Notes: generated by a model from the sequence alone, not told the origin. 64,000 nt of DNA from a bacterium (GCA_030430075.1 JAUIGN010000031.1:30520-94519), one strand, 5' to 3'; counted from the first letter of the stretch, positions 9,267 to 18,178 are shown. Numbers and translations are program-made.

Positions 9267-9893
9267 ATGAAGTTGAGAACAGGTGTTGTGGCATTGGCAA
9301 TGGTGGCCCTGGCCGTTTCGATTTCGATGGCCCAACGCCCGGGTGGCGAAGGTGGGCGAGGTGGCCGCGGTGGCCAGGGTGGACGCGGCGGTGAGGCCGG
9401 TCGACAGGGCCCGCGCGAGGGCGATGGACGGCGCGGCGGACCGCCCGTGCACCCGTTGATGGCGGTCTTCGATGCGGACAAGGACGGTAAGCTGTCCGAA
9501 GCGGAGATCAAGAACGCGGCGACCGTCCTGATGAAGCTGGACGCCAACGAAGATGGGGCGTTGACGATGGACGAACTGCCTCGGCCGGCCCGCGGACCGG
9601 CGGGCCGGGGTGGACCTGGCGGACCGGAGAGTGGGCGAGGTCGTCCGGGAGCCGGTCAGTTCATTGAACGGATCATGGCCTTGGATAAAAACAAGGACGG
9701 CAAGATCACAAAGGACGAAGTGCCCGAGGAACGGCAGCGGATGTTCGAGTTTATCGACCGGAACAAGGACGGTGTCATCGACAAGGCCGAACTGGAATCG
9801 ATGGCCCAACGGGGCGGACCAGGCCGCGGCCGCCGCGGCGGCGAGGGGGGGCGTGGCGGTGAAGGCCGCCCGGACCGGCCGCCCCGTGATTGA
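9267..9893 (+). CDS. Exported EF-hand protein with Gly/Arg-rich linkers
   Basis: A 208-residue protein: signal peptide MKLRTGVVALAMVALAVSIS, then a Gly-Arg rich stretch, then four EF-hand loops, DADKDGKLSEAE, DANEDGALTMDE, DKNKDGKITKDE and DRNKDGVIDKAE, each with the Asp/Asn and final Glu spacing for calcium, and a Gly-Arg tail. Loops 1-2 and 3-4 form two pairs separated by a second Gly/Arg linker. The ATG at 9267 is preceded by GGGAGT at good distance; an ATG five codons earlier is less well placed. Role unknown; calcium binding at the cell surface is inferred. Confidence 0.8.
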   Translation: MKLRTGVVALAMVALAVSISMAQRPGGEGGRGGRGGQGGRGGEAGRQGPREGDGRRGGPPVHPLMAVFDADKDGKLSEAEIKNAATVLMKLDANEDGALTMDELPRPARGPAGRGGPGGPESGRGRPGAGQFIERIMALDKNKDGKITKDEVPEERQRMFEFIDRNKDGVIDKAELESMAQRGGPGRGRRGGEGGRGGEGRPDRPPRD

Positions 9894-10228
9894 TCGCTGA
9901 GGCAGTTACCCAGGTTGCCGCTGGCAACGCTAGCGTGCTCGACGATCGGGGGGAATTTCTGTACCCGGAAGTCTGACAAGTTCGATGAAAGATGGTGGGG
10001 ACTTCGTCTCTACCGACGTCTGCGTCGATCTCATCAAGATTCTGTCGCGGAGCGTCCGACAACGAGTGGTAGGCCGGACGAACGCGGGCTGAGGTGAAGG
10101 GGGACCTGAAAGGATGCAGGTCCGTCACTTGGCTTGTCGCGTCAACGCGGTCGATTCGTGGCGTGGTTCCGCATACGTCGGACCGCAACACCACGCCGAG
10201 CTCGATACGCCAAAGGGCACGTACAAGG
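9894..10228. other. Intergenic, no feature recognised
   Basis: A 335-bp stretch upstream of the TPR operon. It should hold the operon promoter, but no convincing -35/-10 pair or hairpin was found by eye. Confidence 0.3.
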
Positions 10229-13200
10229 ATGTACTGGTCTCGAAACTTGCTGGTGTTCGCCACCTGGTTGGCGGCAGGCATGGTCGCGGGCAACGTCGCG
10301 GCAGTCGACGACTTTCAAGTCGCCGCCGATCTGGTTGCGCGCCAAGACTGGGAAGCGGCCGCGGACGAACTGGCCACGTTCATCGCGGAACACCCCGAGT
10401 CCGCCCGAGCGAACGATGCGCGGTACTTGCTAGGCGAATCGCTTGTGCAACGACGCCGGTATGCCGAGGCCCGTGCGCAGTTCGAACGTTTTTTGGAGGC
10501 GACCGACCAACACCGTTATCGGCTCCAGGCGGAATTCCGAGCGGCGGAAGCGGCCTTCCAGTTGGCGGACTACCGAGCTGCCCGCAGGGGATTGGAGACG
10601 TTTCGCGGCCGTTATCCTGACCACCATCTGTCGCTGTATGCGGCCGCTTATCTGGGTGAGCTGGCGCTGATCGACGGCGACGGCCCGGCGGCTCGAAAGC
10701 TGTTCGAAGAGGCCGTCGACGGGTCCACGAATACGCGGCTGCGGCAGCAGTGCCGATTTGGACTGGCGCAGGCCCTCGAACGGTGCGGCGCGCCCCAGCC
10801 GTCGTTGGCCATCTTCAGCGAACTCGCCGAATCTGGAGGCCCGTACGCGCTCCGAGCCCGCTGCCGGATCGCGATACGCCACTATCGAGACGGCGATTAT
10901 GAACAGGCGTCGCGGCTGTTGACGCCACTCGCGGAGTCGTCGGAGGCGCTGCTTCGTTTCGAGTCTCAATACTGGTTGGGGATGACGCAGCTTGCTCGTC
11001 AAGACTGGCAGTCGGCTGCCACGACCTTGCGTGCGGGACTGGTGGCCCAGCCTCGCCATTCGCTGCAACCGGCACGTCGGTTCGCCCTGGCCGAGGCGCT
11101 CCGCAAAGGGGGCCATCCCGAGGAAGCGGCGGACCATCTGCGCGTCCTGGCAGCCCACGATCCGCCCGTCGATTGGTCCGACGATGCGGCGCAGCTACTT
11201 TCCCAGATCGCATGGGATGCGGGTGACCTGGCGGCCGTGCATGACGGGGCGACCCATTTTGCGACCCGTTTTCCGTCCAGCCCGCTCATCTCCGCCGTCC
11301 GGCAAGTCGAGGGCCGTGCATACTTGAAAGAGCAAGATTTCGACGCGGCGATCGCGGTCTTCGAGCAGCTCTTGGGAGAACATGATGCCATCCCGACTAC
11401 CGACCCGCCGGGGACCCAGCAGGAGTCCGCGACGCGGTCGGCGAATCGCTACTACCTGGCGATTGCTTACCTGGGGGCCGACCGTCCCGCCGATGTGCTC
11501 CGCGTGCTTCCCAAGGACGATAACGATGGCGACGTCGCCGGGCAGCTTGCCGGCGGACTGCAAGTGGCCCGCGCATCCGCCCTGCTCGCCTTGGGACGGT
11601 ACGGGCAGGCGATTGGACCGCTGGAGGCATATGTGGCCGCACACGACGAGGGCGTCGATCGTGTTGCATCTCACGCGCGGCTGGTCGTCGCGCTGGCTGA
11701 AACCGGCCAGTGGTATGCGGCCGCCGAGTCGTTTCAGTTGTTTCGCGAGCGGCATCCCGATGCGCCGACTCTCGTCAAGACCGCGGTCAACCTCGCCGAG
11801 CTGGCACATCGGGAGAGTATTCACGACGTTGCGGAGCCCCTTTACCGATTCCTCATCTCGCGGCATGCGTTTGCCGCCGACCACGATGGGGAAGTCGCTT
11901 GCGTGGATCCTCCCGGACCTCGGCAGCACCTGTTGCTGGGATTGCTCGGCCTGGCACGATCGCAGTTTGCGCGGGGAATGACGGAGGAAGCTGCGGCGAC
12001 CGCATTGCGGTTGCTGATGCTTTCGCCTCCGGACGACCTGGCGGTAACGGCGCTTCTCTTGCGAGGCCGCGCGCTCGAGGCGAGGGGCGAGGGGCCGGCC
12101 GCGGTCGAATGTTATCAACTTGTGACTCGTCACCTTCCGGAACACTCGGGAGCGTCGACCGCCTGGTACGCGGCGGCCCGCGTCTTGACGCAACAGGGGC
12201 GCTACGCCGCGGCCGCCGCAGAGCTCGACCGTCTCCTCGCCCGGTCCCCCAACCTTGCCAACCGCGATACGGTCCTCTACCAGCAGGCGTGGCTCTATCT
12301 CGATATGAATCAGCCCGTCGAGGCGGACCGTCGTTTTGCCGAACTGGTTCGCCGGTATCAGGCCAGTCCGCTGTGGGCGGATTCCGTGTTTCGGCTCGCA
12401 CGCAACGCGGCCGCCCGCCAAGAGGTCGATCGTGCCCAGCAGTGGATCGACGAATTGCTGTTCGGCGTGGCCCGCCATCCGGCCTTGCTGGCGGCGCGCC
12501 CCGAAGCTGCCCAAGGCAACACGGTAGGAGCCGCCGTAGACGCGACTCAGATTGTCTGCCACGCGCTTTACCTGCAGGGAAAACTGGCGGTCGATACGCG
12601 ACGGTGGCTTGCCGCACTCCGCAGCTACCACCGGATTGTCGAAGAGTTTCCTGAATCCGAGCTGGCCGAAGCGGCCGCCTTCTGGTCGGCGGAAGCCTGT
12701 TTTCAACTGTCCCAGTTGGAGCAGGCCGACGCGATGTTCGCCGAGCTGGCGCGAAGCAGCGTGGACCCGCCCCGCGAGCGACAGGCGATGATCTGTCTGC
12801 GCCGCGCCCAGATCGCCGCACATCGGCAGCAATGGGGCACCGCCTTGGCTGAAGCACAGGTCATCGAGGGCCGTTATCCGGGGTTCAGTCTGCAGTTTGA
12901 AGTGGATTACCTGGTGGGTCGCTGCCTCAGCACGGAAGCTCGCTTTTCGATGGCCCGCCAGGCCTTTCGTCAGGTGACGAGCTCACCGGCCGCCCAGCGG
13001 ACGGAGACGGCGGCGATGGCGCAGTGGATGATCGGCGAAACCTACTTTCATCAATCGAATTATGACGCTGCGATTCGAGCGTACGATCAGGTTGTGCAGC
13101 GGTATAAATTTCCCCAGTGGCGGGCTGCCGCACTCCTGCAGGCCGCCAAGTGCCATGAGTTGAACGGGCAGCCGTTGGTGGCGGCGGAGGTTTACGCGAA

Positions 13201-13285
13201 GGTGCGGCGCCACTATCCCAGGACAACTTACGCGGCCGCGGCCGACCAGCGATTACGTGTCGCCAACCGGATTCGCCCGGAGTAG
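10229..13285 (+). CDS. Large exported TPR protein, first gene of an ExbB/ExbD operon
   Basis: A 1018-residue protein with signal peptide (NLLVFATWLAAGMVAGNVAAV) followed by repeated tetratricopeptide-like helix pairs along its whole length, for example DWEAAADELATFIAEHPES, RRYAEARAQFERFLEA and SNYDAAIRAYDQVVQRY. Repeats near the N and C termini resemble those of YbgF/CpoB and BamD. The ATG at 10229 was chosen because the signal peptide follows; AAAGGG lies about 11 bases upstream. It is 90 bp from exbB and clearly part of the same unit. By analogy with Tol-Pal it may be a periplasmic scaffold for the ExbB/ExbD motor. The function is inferred only from context. Confidence 0.8.
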   Translation: MYWSRNLLVFATWLAAGMVAGNVAAVDDFQVAADLVARQDWEAAADELATFIAEHPESARANDARYLLGESLVQRRRYAEARAQFERFLEATDQHRYRLQAEFRAAEAAFQLADYRAARRGLETFRGRYPDHHLSLYAAAYLGELALIDGDGPAARKLFEEAVDGSTNTRLRQQCRFGLAQALERCGAPQPSLAIFSELAESGGPYALRARCRIAIRHYRDGDYEQASRLLTPLAESSEALLRFESQYWLGMTQLARQDWQSAATTLRAGLVAQPRHSLQPARRFALAEALRKGGHPEEAADHLRVLAAHDPPVDWSDDAAQLLSQIAWDAGDLAAVHDGATHFATRFPSSPLISAVRQVEGRAYLKEQDFDAAIAVFEQLLGEHDAIPTTDPPGTQQESATRSANRYYLAIAYLGADRPADVLRVLPKDDNDGDVAGQLAGGLQVARASALLALGRYGQAIGPLEAYVAAHDEGVDRVASHARLVVALAETGQWYAAAESFQLFRERHPDAPTLVKTAVNLAELAHRESIHDVAEPLYRFLISRHAFAADHDGEVACVDPPGPRQHLLLGLLGLARSQFARGMTEEAAATALRLLMLSPPDDLAVTALLLRGRALEARGEGPAAVECYQLVTRHLPEHSGASTAWYAAARVLTQQGRYAAAAAELDRLLARSPNLANRDTVLYQQAWLYLDMNQPVEADRRFAELVRRYQASPLWADSVFRLARNAAARQEVDRAQQWIDELLFGVARHPALLAARPEAAQGNTVGAAVDATQIVCHALYLQGKLAVDTRRWLAALRSYHRIVEEFPESELAEAAAFWSAEACFQLSQLEQADAMFAELARSSVDPPRERQAMICLRRAQIAAHRQQWGTALAEAQVIEGRYPGFSLQFEVDYLVGRCLSTEARFSMARQAFRQVTSSPAAQRTETAAMAQWMIGETYFHQSNYDAAIRAYDQVVQRYKFPQWRAAALLQAAKCHELNGQPLVAAEVYAKVRRHYPRTTYAAAADQRLRVANRIRPE

Positions 13286-13375
13286 GACAGGCCCCCAATT
13301 TGCCCTGGCGCGGTGGTCGCCCGCCGTCCGTCACGGGCCCCGGGCGGCCATCAACCAGAGAGGAAGACAAGCTCC

Positions 13376-14284
13376 ATGGATCAGCAGCATCGAGACGCAT
13401 CGGTTCAGCCGCCGCGGCACCGCTCGTGGCGCGCCCACGTCCGTCTGCTTCCGGTCCTGTGTGGGCTGGTTGGTGTGCACCTGTTGTGCGCGACGGTATC
13501 GTGGGGACAGGCCGCCGCGTCGCCGCTCGCCGACACCACGCGCGCCGACACCTCGCGCGCCGCCGCCGGCGAAGACGTCGCCGCGCCACTGGTCGCTGAG
13601 AATCCGATCCCCACCAAGAGCCTTCTCCAGGTGATCCGCGACGGGGGGCCGCTGATGCTGGCGATCGCCCTCTGTTCGTTTGTGTTGATGGTGTTCGTTT
13701 TCGAACGCGCGATCAGCTTGCGGCGTGGACGGGTTATCCCCGGACCGTTCGTTCGCAAGTTCATGGAACAGTTGGACACGAGGCAGATCGATCGGGAAAC
13801 GGCGCTTGAGCTCTGCGAGCAGAACCGGAGCCCGGTGTCGGAAGTCTTCTCCGCGGCGGTCAACAAGTGGGGGCGGCCGGCGGTCGAAATCGAACAGGCG
13901 ATTATTGATCAGGGCGAGCGGATGACGCACGGACTGCGGAAGTATGTCCGTTTGTTCAACGGGATTTCCACCATCAGTCCGCTGTTGGGGTTGCTGGGGA
14001 CCGTGCTGGGCATGATCCGTGCCTTCAACGCGATCGCCACGGCGGACGCCATGGGACGGCCCGAACTGTTGGCGGCCGGAATCAGTCAGGCCTTGCTGAC
14101 GACGGCTGCCGGCTTGTCGGTCGCCATTCCCGCGTTGATCGCCTACCTGTTCTTTGTGGGGCGGGTCGATCGACTGATCATCGACATCGATACGCTGGGG
14201 CAACAGGTCGTCGGCCACATTTCAGCCGAGACAATGCAGCGTCAGGTGGAACCGAAGAGCAAGACCCGCGGCAAGGCTGCCTAG
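13376..14284 (+). CDS. exbB: MotA/TolQ/ExbB proton channel family protein
   Basis: A 302-residue inner-membrane protein. It has an N-terminal signal-like segment (residues 18-45), an Ala/Asp-rich periplasmic linker, a first core helix MLAIALCSFVLMVFVFERAI, and the conserved paired helices ISTISPLLGLLGTVLGMIRAF and LLTTAAGLSVAIPALIAYLFF. The TVLGMI and TTAAGLxVAIPA motifs are diagnostic of TolQ/ExbB. An AGAGAGGAAG site precedes the ATG. With the ExbD next door it forms a proton-driven motor that powers an outer-membrane or envelope process. The extra N-terminal helix and linker are common in planctomycete and other exported-tail ExbB variants. Confidence 0.9.
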   Translation: MDQQHRDASVQPPRHRSWRAHVRLLPVLCGLVGVHLLCATVSWGQAAASPLADTTRADTSRAAAGEDVAAPLVAENPIPTKSLLQVIRDGGPLMLAIALCSFVLMVFVFERAISLRRGRVIPGPFVRKFMEQLDTRQIDRETALELCEQNRSPVSEVFSAAVNKWGRPAVEIEQAIIDQGERMTHGLRKYVRLFNGISTISPLLGLLGTVLGMIRAFNAIATADAMGRPELLAAGISQALLTTAAGLSVAIPALIAYLFFVGRVDRLIIDIDTLGQQVVGHISAETMQRQVEPKSKTRGKAA

Positions 14285-14337
14285 GGTGAGACGCGCTCCC
14301 TATCGAACGACGCCGCAGCAGGAGGAGTCGACCCGAC

Positions 14338-14763
14338 ATGCCGATCAAGACGACGCCAACCGACGAACAGCCGTCATTGAATTTGACGCCGATGATCGAT
14401 GTCGTGTTCTTGCTGATCATCTTCTTCATGGCGGGAACCAAGTTTACCGAACTGGAACGCAAGATCGCGTTGCAGGTTCCCCAGGTTTCGGATCTGAAGA
14501 CGCTTTCGCCCGCGCCGGAGAAACGCGTGATCAACGTCTATCGGGACGGAAGCATTTCGCTGGACCAGGTTGAAGTGACGATCGAACAATTGGTCGAGCG
14601 GTTGACGTCGGCACGCGGCGAATATGCAAAGCTTGGCGTTGTCGTGCGAGGTGACGCGGGGGGGGAATTTCAGAACGTGGCGTCGGTCCTGGGGGCCTGT
14701 CGCCGAGCGGGAATCAGCGACATGGGAATCTCGGTCCGACTGGCACAGAAGGAGAGCCGATGA
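14338..14763 (+). CDS. exbD: Biopolymer transport protein ExbD/TolR
   Basis: A 141-residue protein with a short cytoplasmic N-terminus, one membrane helix containing the proton-carrying Asp (LNLTPMIDVVFLLIIFFM; D of MIDV) and a periplasmic TolR-like domain ending in the typical RRAGISDMGISV. GGAGGAG precedes the start. It lies 53 bp after exbB and its stop overlaps a possible 29-codon reading frame (ATGA). It works with ExbB as stator. Confidence 0.92.
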   Translation: MPIKTTPTDEQPSLNLTPMIDVVFLLIIFFMAGTKFTELERKIALQVPQVSDLKTLSPAPEKRVINVYRDGSISLDQVEVTIEQLVERLTSARGEYAKLGVVVRGDAGGEFQNVASVLGACRRAGISDMGISVRLAQKESR

Positions 14764-14849
14764 TGGCAGGTCGCCTGAAAACTCACCCGCCTTCTCCCGC
14801 GGCGATTGCTGGCCGGCGGTCTCCAGGCACCGATGTGGCGGTGGGGTGA
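14760..14849 (+). CDS. Possible 29-residue coupled small peptide
   Basis: An ATG overlaps the exbD stop (ATGA) and is preceded by GGAGAG at a good distance; the frame runs 29 codons (MMAGRLKTHP...DVAVG) and stops 5 bases before the next gene's ATG. It could be a real small protein, a translational-coupling leader, or chance. No family is recognised and no membrane segment is present. Confidence 0.25.
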   Translation: MMAGRLKTHPPSPAAIAGRRSPGTDVAVG

Positions 14850-14854
14850 GCGCC

Positions 14855-16921
14855 ATGCACGGAGTCTTTCCATTTGCACTCTTGGCGGATGGCTGGTTCA
14901 CCTCGCGGACCATGGGGTTGGCAATGTGGGGCGGCCTGGCCGTATTGACCGTCTCGCTGTTGATCCTGATGCGGACGCGCTGGGGGCAGGCCCAGCCACT
15001 CTCCAAATGCGTGGTGCTGTCCGTGTTCGCACATGTGCTGTTCATGGGATACGCCTATGGAACGAAGCTGATTTTTGACGTCCCGCCCCGGGAAGAGGAA
15101 CAAGTGCTCAAATTGGGCGTCATCGACGCCAACCTTGATTTCGAAGCCCCCGACGCCCCGGTGGACGCGCTGCAGCCGTGGGATCGGCTGGCCAGTGAGG
15201 CGGCGAGTCCCGCCGACATCGAGTCGCCGGCGCGGGCGGCAACCATGTTCGACGAGCCAACCACGGCGGTTGCGATGACCCAGCCGCCGGTGCAGACGAA
15301 TCCCACCGCCGTGGATCTGCCGCTGCCCGAACCGGAGCGTCCGCTGCCGGCGGCGGCGCCGTTGACGCCTCCCCCGCTGCTGCCCGCCGAGATAGCTGCC
15401 GCACAAACCGCACCACCGCCGCGAGAGACGGTTGCCGAGGATTCACCGGCGGACGAGTCGCCTGCGTCGATGACTCCCGAGGTCGCACCGCCGCTCACCA
15501 CGCCTGACCTGCCACGCGCTGTGGTGCAAGCTGAAGTGCCCGAACCGGCCGAAACGGAATCGCCGCCGGGCGAGTTGATGGAGGCGGACGGCGAGCAGAT
15601 CCAGCGATTGGCGGACGTCGCCATCGAAGCGAAGGCAGCGGACGCGGCCCCGGCCGAAGTCGATCAGTTGGCAGCGACCGCCGATGGCGTGGCGACGCCG
15701 GGCGATCCGGCACGCGACAAACGGCTGCCGGAACAGGCGGCGGAGCCATTCGTCGCGGCCGAAGTTGTCCCCAGCGAAACGCAAGCTGCGCCCGAGGCCG
15801 AAGCGACCGCCGTCGCGGTGCGCCGCCCCGGCGACGGCAAGCCGCTCCCGGCTGCCTATCAACTGCGGAAATCGGAACACCGGTTGCGCGTTGCCGAGCG
15901 GTATGGGGGCAACTTGCATACCGAGGGGTCCGTCGATCGGGCGTTGGCCTGGCTGGCATCCGCCCAGGCAGCCGACGGGCGGTGGGACGCCAACCGCTAT
16001 GGGGCAGGCACCGAAGCCAAATCGATGGGCCACGACCGACATGCGGCCGGGACCGATGCGGATACCGGGATCACCGGGCTGGCGCTCCTTGCCTTTCTGG
16101 CTGCAGGGCACACGCATTTGGAAGGTGTCTACCGGGAACACGTCCAGCACGGGCTGGAGTTTCTCCTGCGGAGTCAGGGCGACAACGGCAACCTGTACGG
16201 TGACGCGCGGCTGTTTGCCCGCATGTACTGCCACGGGATCGCCGCCCTGGCACTCGGCGAAGCCTACGTCATGACCGGAGACCATCGGCTGTTGCCGTTT
16301 CTCCAGCGGAGCACGCGGTACACACGCGAATCGCAGCACGCGACCCTTGGGGGCTGGCGTTACCAGCCCGGGGACAAAGGAGACATGAGCCAGTTTGGCT
16401 GGCAAGTGATGGCCTTGCGAAGTGCCGAATTGGCGGGTATCGAGATCCCCAGCCGGACTCGGACCGGCATGTTGCGGTTTCTGCGGGAAGCTCGCTCCGG
16501 CGCGCAAGGTGGTCTGGCGGCTTATCGCGTCGGCGAACGGCCCTCGCGCACGATGACCGCGGAAGCCCTTGCCTGTCACTATTTTCTGCGAGTTCCGACC
16601 ACGTCGGCCCGCGTCAATGAGGCGCGTGATTTTATTCACCGCGAACTTCCCGGGGACGGGCAGGTAAACCTGTACTACTGGTACTATGGTTCCCTGGCAC
16701 TCCTGCACAGCGGGGACCCGCGCTGGCAACGGTGGAATGCGGCCCTCCAGGACCAACTGCTTCGCCGGCAACAGCAGGGGGGCGAGTTGAACGGGAGTTG
16801 GGACCCGGACACGGTGTGGGGCGGATACGGAGGGCGAATTTACACGACCGCGATGGCGACGCTTTGCCTGGAGGTCTATTATCGCTACTTGCCCCTCTTC
16901 GACGAGGCCGGCAGGCGCTGA
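14855..16921 (+). CDS. TonB-like membrane anchor fused to an alpha/alpha-toroid (prenyltransferase/squalene-cyclase-like) domain
   Basis: A 688-residue protein. Two hydrophobic segments near the N-terminus (TMGLAMWGGLAVLTVSLLIL and VVLSVFAHVLFMGYAYG) are followed by about 250 residues of Pro/Ala/Glu-rich spacer (PLPEPERPLPAAAPLTPPPL and more), as in TonB. From about residue 355 the protein has repeated toroid motifs: DRALAWLASAQAADGRWDA, GITGLALLAFLAAGHTH, GIAALALGEAYVMTGD, GGWRYQPGDKGDMSQFGWQ. These match prenyltransferase/squalene-oxidase repeats, but I see no DxDD acid motif at the expected place, so cyclase activity is doubtful. The ATG at 14855 follows GGGGTGAG. It is fourth in the TPR-exbB-exbD unit; an energised transducer is inferred. 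Confidence 0.78.
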   Translation: MHGVFPFALLADGWFTSRTMGLAMWGGLAVLTVSLLILMRTRWGQAQPLSKCVVLSVFAHVLFMGYAYGTKLIFDVPPREEEQVLKLGVIDANLDFEAPDAPVDALQPWDRLASEAASPADIESPARAATMFDEPTTAVAMTQPPVQTNPTAVDLPLPEPERPLPAAAPLTPPPLLPAEIAAAQTAPPPRETVAEDSPADESPASMTPEVAPPLTTPDLPRAVVQAEVPEPAETESPPGELMEADGEQIQRLADVAIEAKAADAAPAEVDQLAATADGVATPGDPARDKRLPEQAAEPFVAAEVVPSETQAAPEAEATAVAVRRPGDGKPLPAAYQLRKSEHRLRVAERYGGNLHTEGSVDRALAWLASAQAADGRWDANRYGAGTEAKSMGHDRHAAGTDADTGITGLALLAFLAAGHTHLEGVYREHVQHGLEFLLRSQGDNGNLYGDARLFARMYCHGIAALALGEAYVMTGDHRLLPFLQRSTRYTRESQHATLGGWRYQPGDKGDMSQFGWQVMALRSAELAGIEIPSRTRTGMLRFLREARSGAQGGLAAYRVGERPSRTMTAEALACHYFLRVPTTSARVNEARDFIHRELPGDGQVNLYYWYYGSLALLHSGDPRWQRWNAALQDQLLRRQQQGGELNGSWDPDTVWGGYGGRIYTTAMATLCLEVYYRYLPLFDEAGRR

Positions 16922-17092
16922 ACGGCGAGGGGTTCGTGCCCAGGTGCGGAGACGCTGGCGGGGTGTCGTGCGGGGATTCGCCTGGCGACGCGCTCAGCCG
17001 GGCAAGTTGCCGTCTGGCAGCAAACGGCGTAAGCAGCAACTATCACGCAGCTTAGGTTCTCTGTGTCGGACACCCGCGGTTGCCGCATGTGT

Positions 17093-17120
17093 TTGACAAG
17101 TGGAACGGTGCCGTTAGAAT
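17093..17120 (+). promoter_or_regulatory. Sigma70-type promoter for the tatA genes
   Basis: TTGACA at 17093-17098 and TAGAAT at 17115-17120 with a 16-bp spacer. Predicted start of RNA near 17127, giving a leader of about 140 bases before the tatA-like ATG at 17268. The rest of the 346-bp spacer after the toroid gene shows nothing else. Confidence 0.6.
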
Positions 17121-17267
17121 TAGGGCAACGAGGGTTTGTTTGTGCGGAAGTGCAAACAGCGCGCACGTTGGTTCTGGAAACGCCCAGTCTTGGGGAAGTT
17201 TCCCGCTTTCGCCGGTCGATTGCGTGCTTATGCCCACCATCCCACCTCTAAGTGCGAGAGCGTAACC

Positions 17268-17486
17268 ATGCTGCTGCCCAATTCCGTCCTGTTTGGCTTC
17301 TTCGGAATGCCAGGTCACATCGAGCTCTTAATTATCGCAGGGATTGCGGTGTTGTTCTTTGGCCACCGCCTGCCCAGCGTCATGCGTTCCATGGGACGAG
17401 GCGTGGTCGAGTTCAAGAAGGGCGTGCAGGGAATCGAGGACGATTTGGATTCGGCCGTCGAAGAAAAGCCGAGCAAGGACGTTTAG
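17268..17486 (+). CDS. tatA: Sec-independent translocase protein TatA/E
   Basis: A 72-residue protein with one N-terminal membrane helix ending in the FFG motif (IELLIIAGIAVLFFGHRLPSV) and an amphipathic helix (MRSMGRGVVEFKKGVQGIEDD), then a short acidic tail. This is the pore-forming TatA/TatE subunit that moves folded twin-arginine proteins across the inner membrane. It lies behind a good promoter and 121 bp before a second TatA/B-like gene. No tatC is visible in the window. The ATG at 17268 was chosen since upstream in-frame residues are not conserved-looking. Confidence 0.88.
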   Translation: MLLPNSVLFGFFGMPGHIELLIIAGIAVLFFGHRLPSVMRSMGRGVVEFKKGVQGIEDDLDSAVEEKPSKDV

Positions 17487-17607
17487 GACGAAATGTTCTG
17501 GACGTTCTGTCTGGACTTCGCTGTCCGTATCGAATTCGCGGCAACCTGACCTCTAAGGGTCGGATTGCAGTTTCCGACGCACCACCCTGCATGAAAGATG
17601 TTGAGTC

Positions 17608-17922
17608 ATGTTTGGACTAGGATTTCAAGAGTTGGCCCTGGTTGGCGTTGTGGCCGTACTGTTGTTCGGCAAGCGCTTGCCTGAGGTTGCCCGGTCGCTC
17701 GGCAAGAGCTACCACGAGTTCCGGAGCGGCCTGACGGATATTCAGTCGAGCTTCGACTACACGGATATGGGGGGAGCTTCAAAGCCATCGAATTACTCGA
17801 GTTCCTACCACGATCACGACGACGATGATCACGACGAGCCGACCGCGCCGAAATTCGAGCCGCCGCCCAGCGAGCCCCAGGTGCCGACTGGCGATATTCC
17901 AAAGCCCATTTCCGAGCGCTAA
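17608..17922 (+). CDS. Second TatA/TatB-like protein with His/Asp-rich tail
   Basis: A 104-residue protein starting with MFGLGFQELALVGVVAVL, then LFGKRLPEVARSLGKSYHEF, the normal TatA/B helix-hinge-helix. The tail is unusual: Ser/Tyr stretch, then HDHDDDDHDE, then Pro-rich. The metal-ligand-like tail may bind divalent ions, or may simply be a spacer; nothing else suggests a role. Same direction as tatA and probably co-transcribed. A perfect hairpin follows the stop. Confidence 0.85.
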   Translation: MFGLGFQELALVGVVAVLLFGKRLPEVARSLGKSYHEFRSGLTDIQSSFDYTDMGGASKPSNYSSSYHDHDDDDHDEPTAPKFEPPPSEPQVPTGDIPKPISER

Positions 17923-17939
17923 CCGGATCATACATGCAT

Positions 17940-17974
17940 GACAGCGAAACAGCGCAACGCGCTGTTTCGCTGTC
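17940..17974 (+). terminator. Perfect 16-bp hairpin after the tat genes
   Basis: GACAGCGAAACAGCGC (17940-17955) pairs perfectly with 17959-17974 around the 3-base loop AAC. There is no clear U-run after it, so it may be a terminator or an RNA-stabilising end. It separates the tat genes from tRNA-Val. Confidence 0.6.
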
Positions 17975-18101
17975 CTTTGCAACGACCCGATCCCCCGGCA
18001 ACCGCGCATCGCGCAACCGGCAAAAGGGGCGGCGGGACTTCTATTCAGGTCCCAGCAAATTCTGTACATTAGGTGCTCCTTCGAAGCTCAAGAAGGTTGA
18101 A

Positions 18102-18175
18102 GGGCGTTTAGCTCAGTTGGTTAGAGCGCTGTGTTCACACCGCAGAGGTCACTGGTTCGAATCCAGTAACGCCCA
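18102..18175 (+). tRNA. tRNA-Val (anticodon CAC)
   Basis: A full cloverleaf of 74 bases without encoded CCA: acceptor GGGCGTT/AACGCCC, D stem GCTC/GAGC, anticodon stem CTGTG/CGCAG with loop TTCACAC (anticodon CAC at 18136-18138), variable AGGTC, T stem ACTGG/CCAGT with loop TTCGAAT, discriminator A. Reads GUG valine codons. Its 3' part from the anticodon loop onward is the attachment site of the element that follows and is restored by the left repeat, so the gene stays functional. Confidence 0.97.
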
Positions 18176-18178
18176 CTA
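18133..18178 (+). repeat. attL: 46-bp direct repeat inside tRNA-Val
   Basis: Positions 18133-18178 are identical to 21752-21797 over 46 bp. The copy starts in the anticodon stem of tRNA-Val and ends 3 bases past the discriminator base. Identity breaks off on both sides. Confidence 0.93.

Noticed and set aside
11195..12832. 545-codon open frame antisense to the TPR gene
   Set aside because: Shadow of GC-rich coding DNA; residue pattern is low complexity and no start signal is seen.
14624..14854. Upstream extension of the toroid protein
   Set aside because: It would overlap exbD in another frame; the ATG at 14855 has a good ribosome site and directly precedes the membrane helices.
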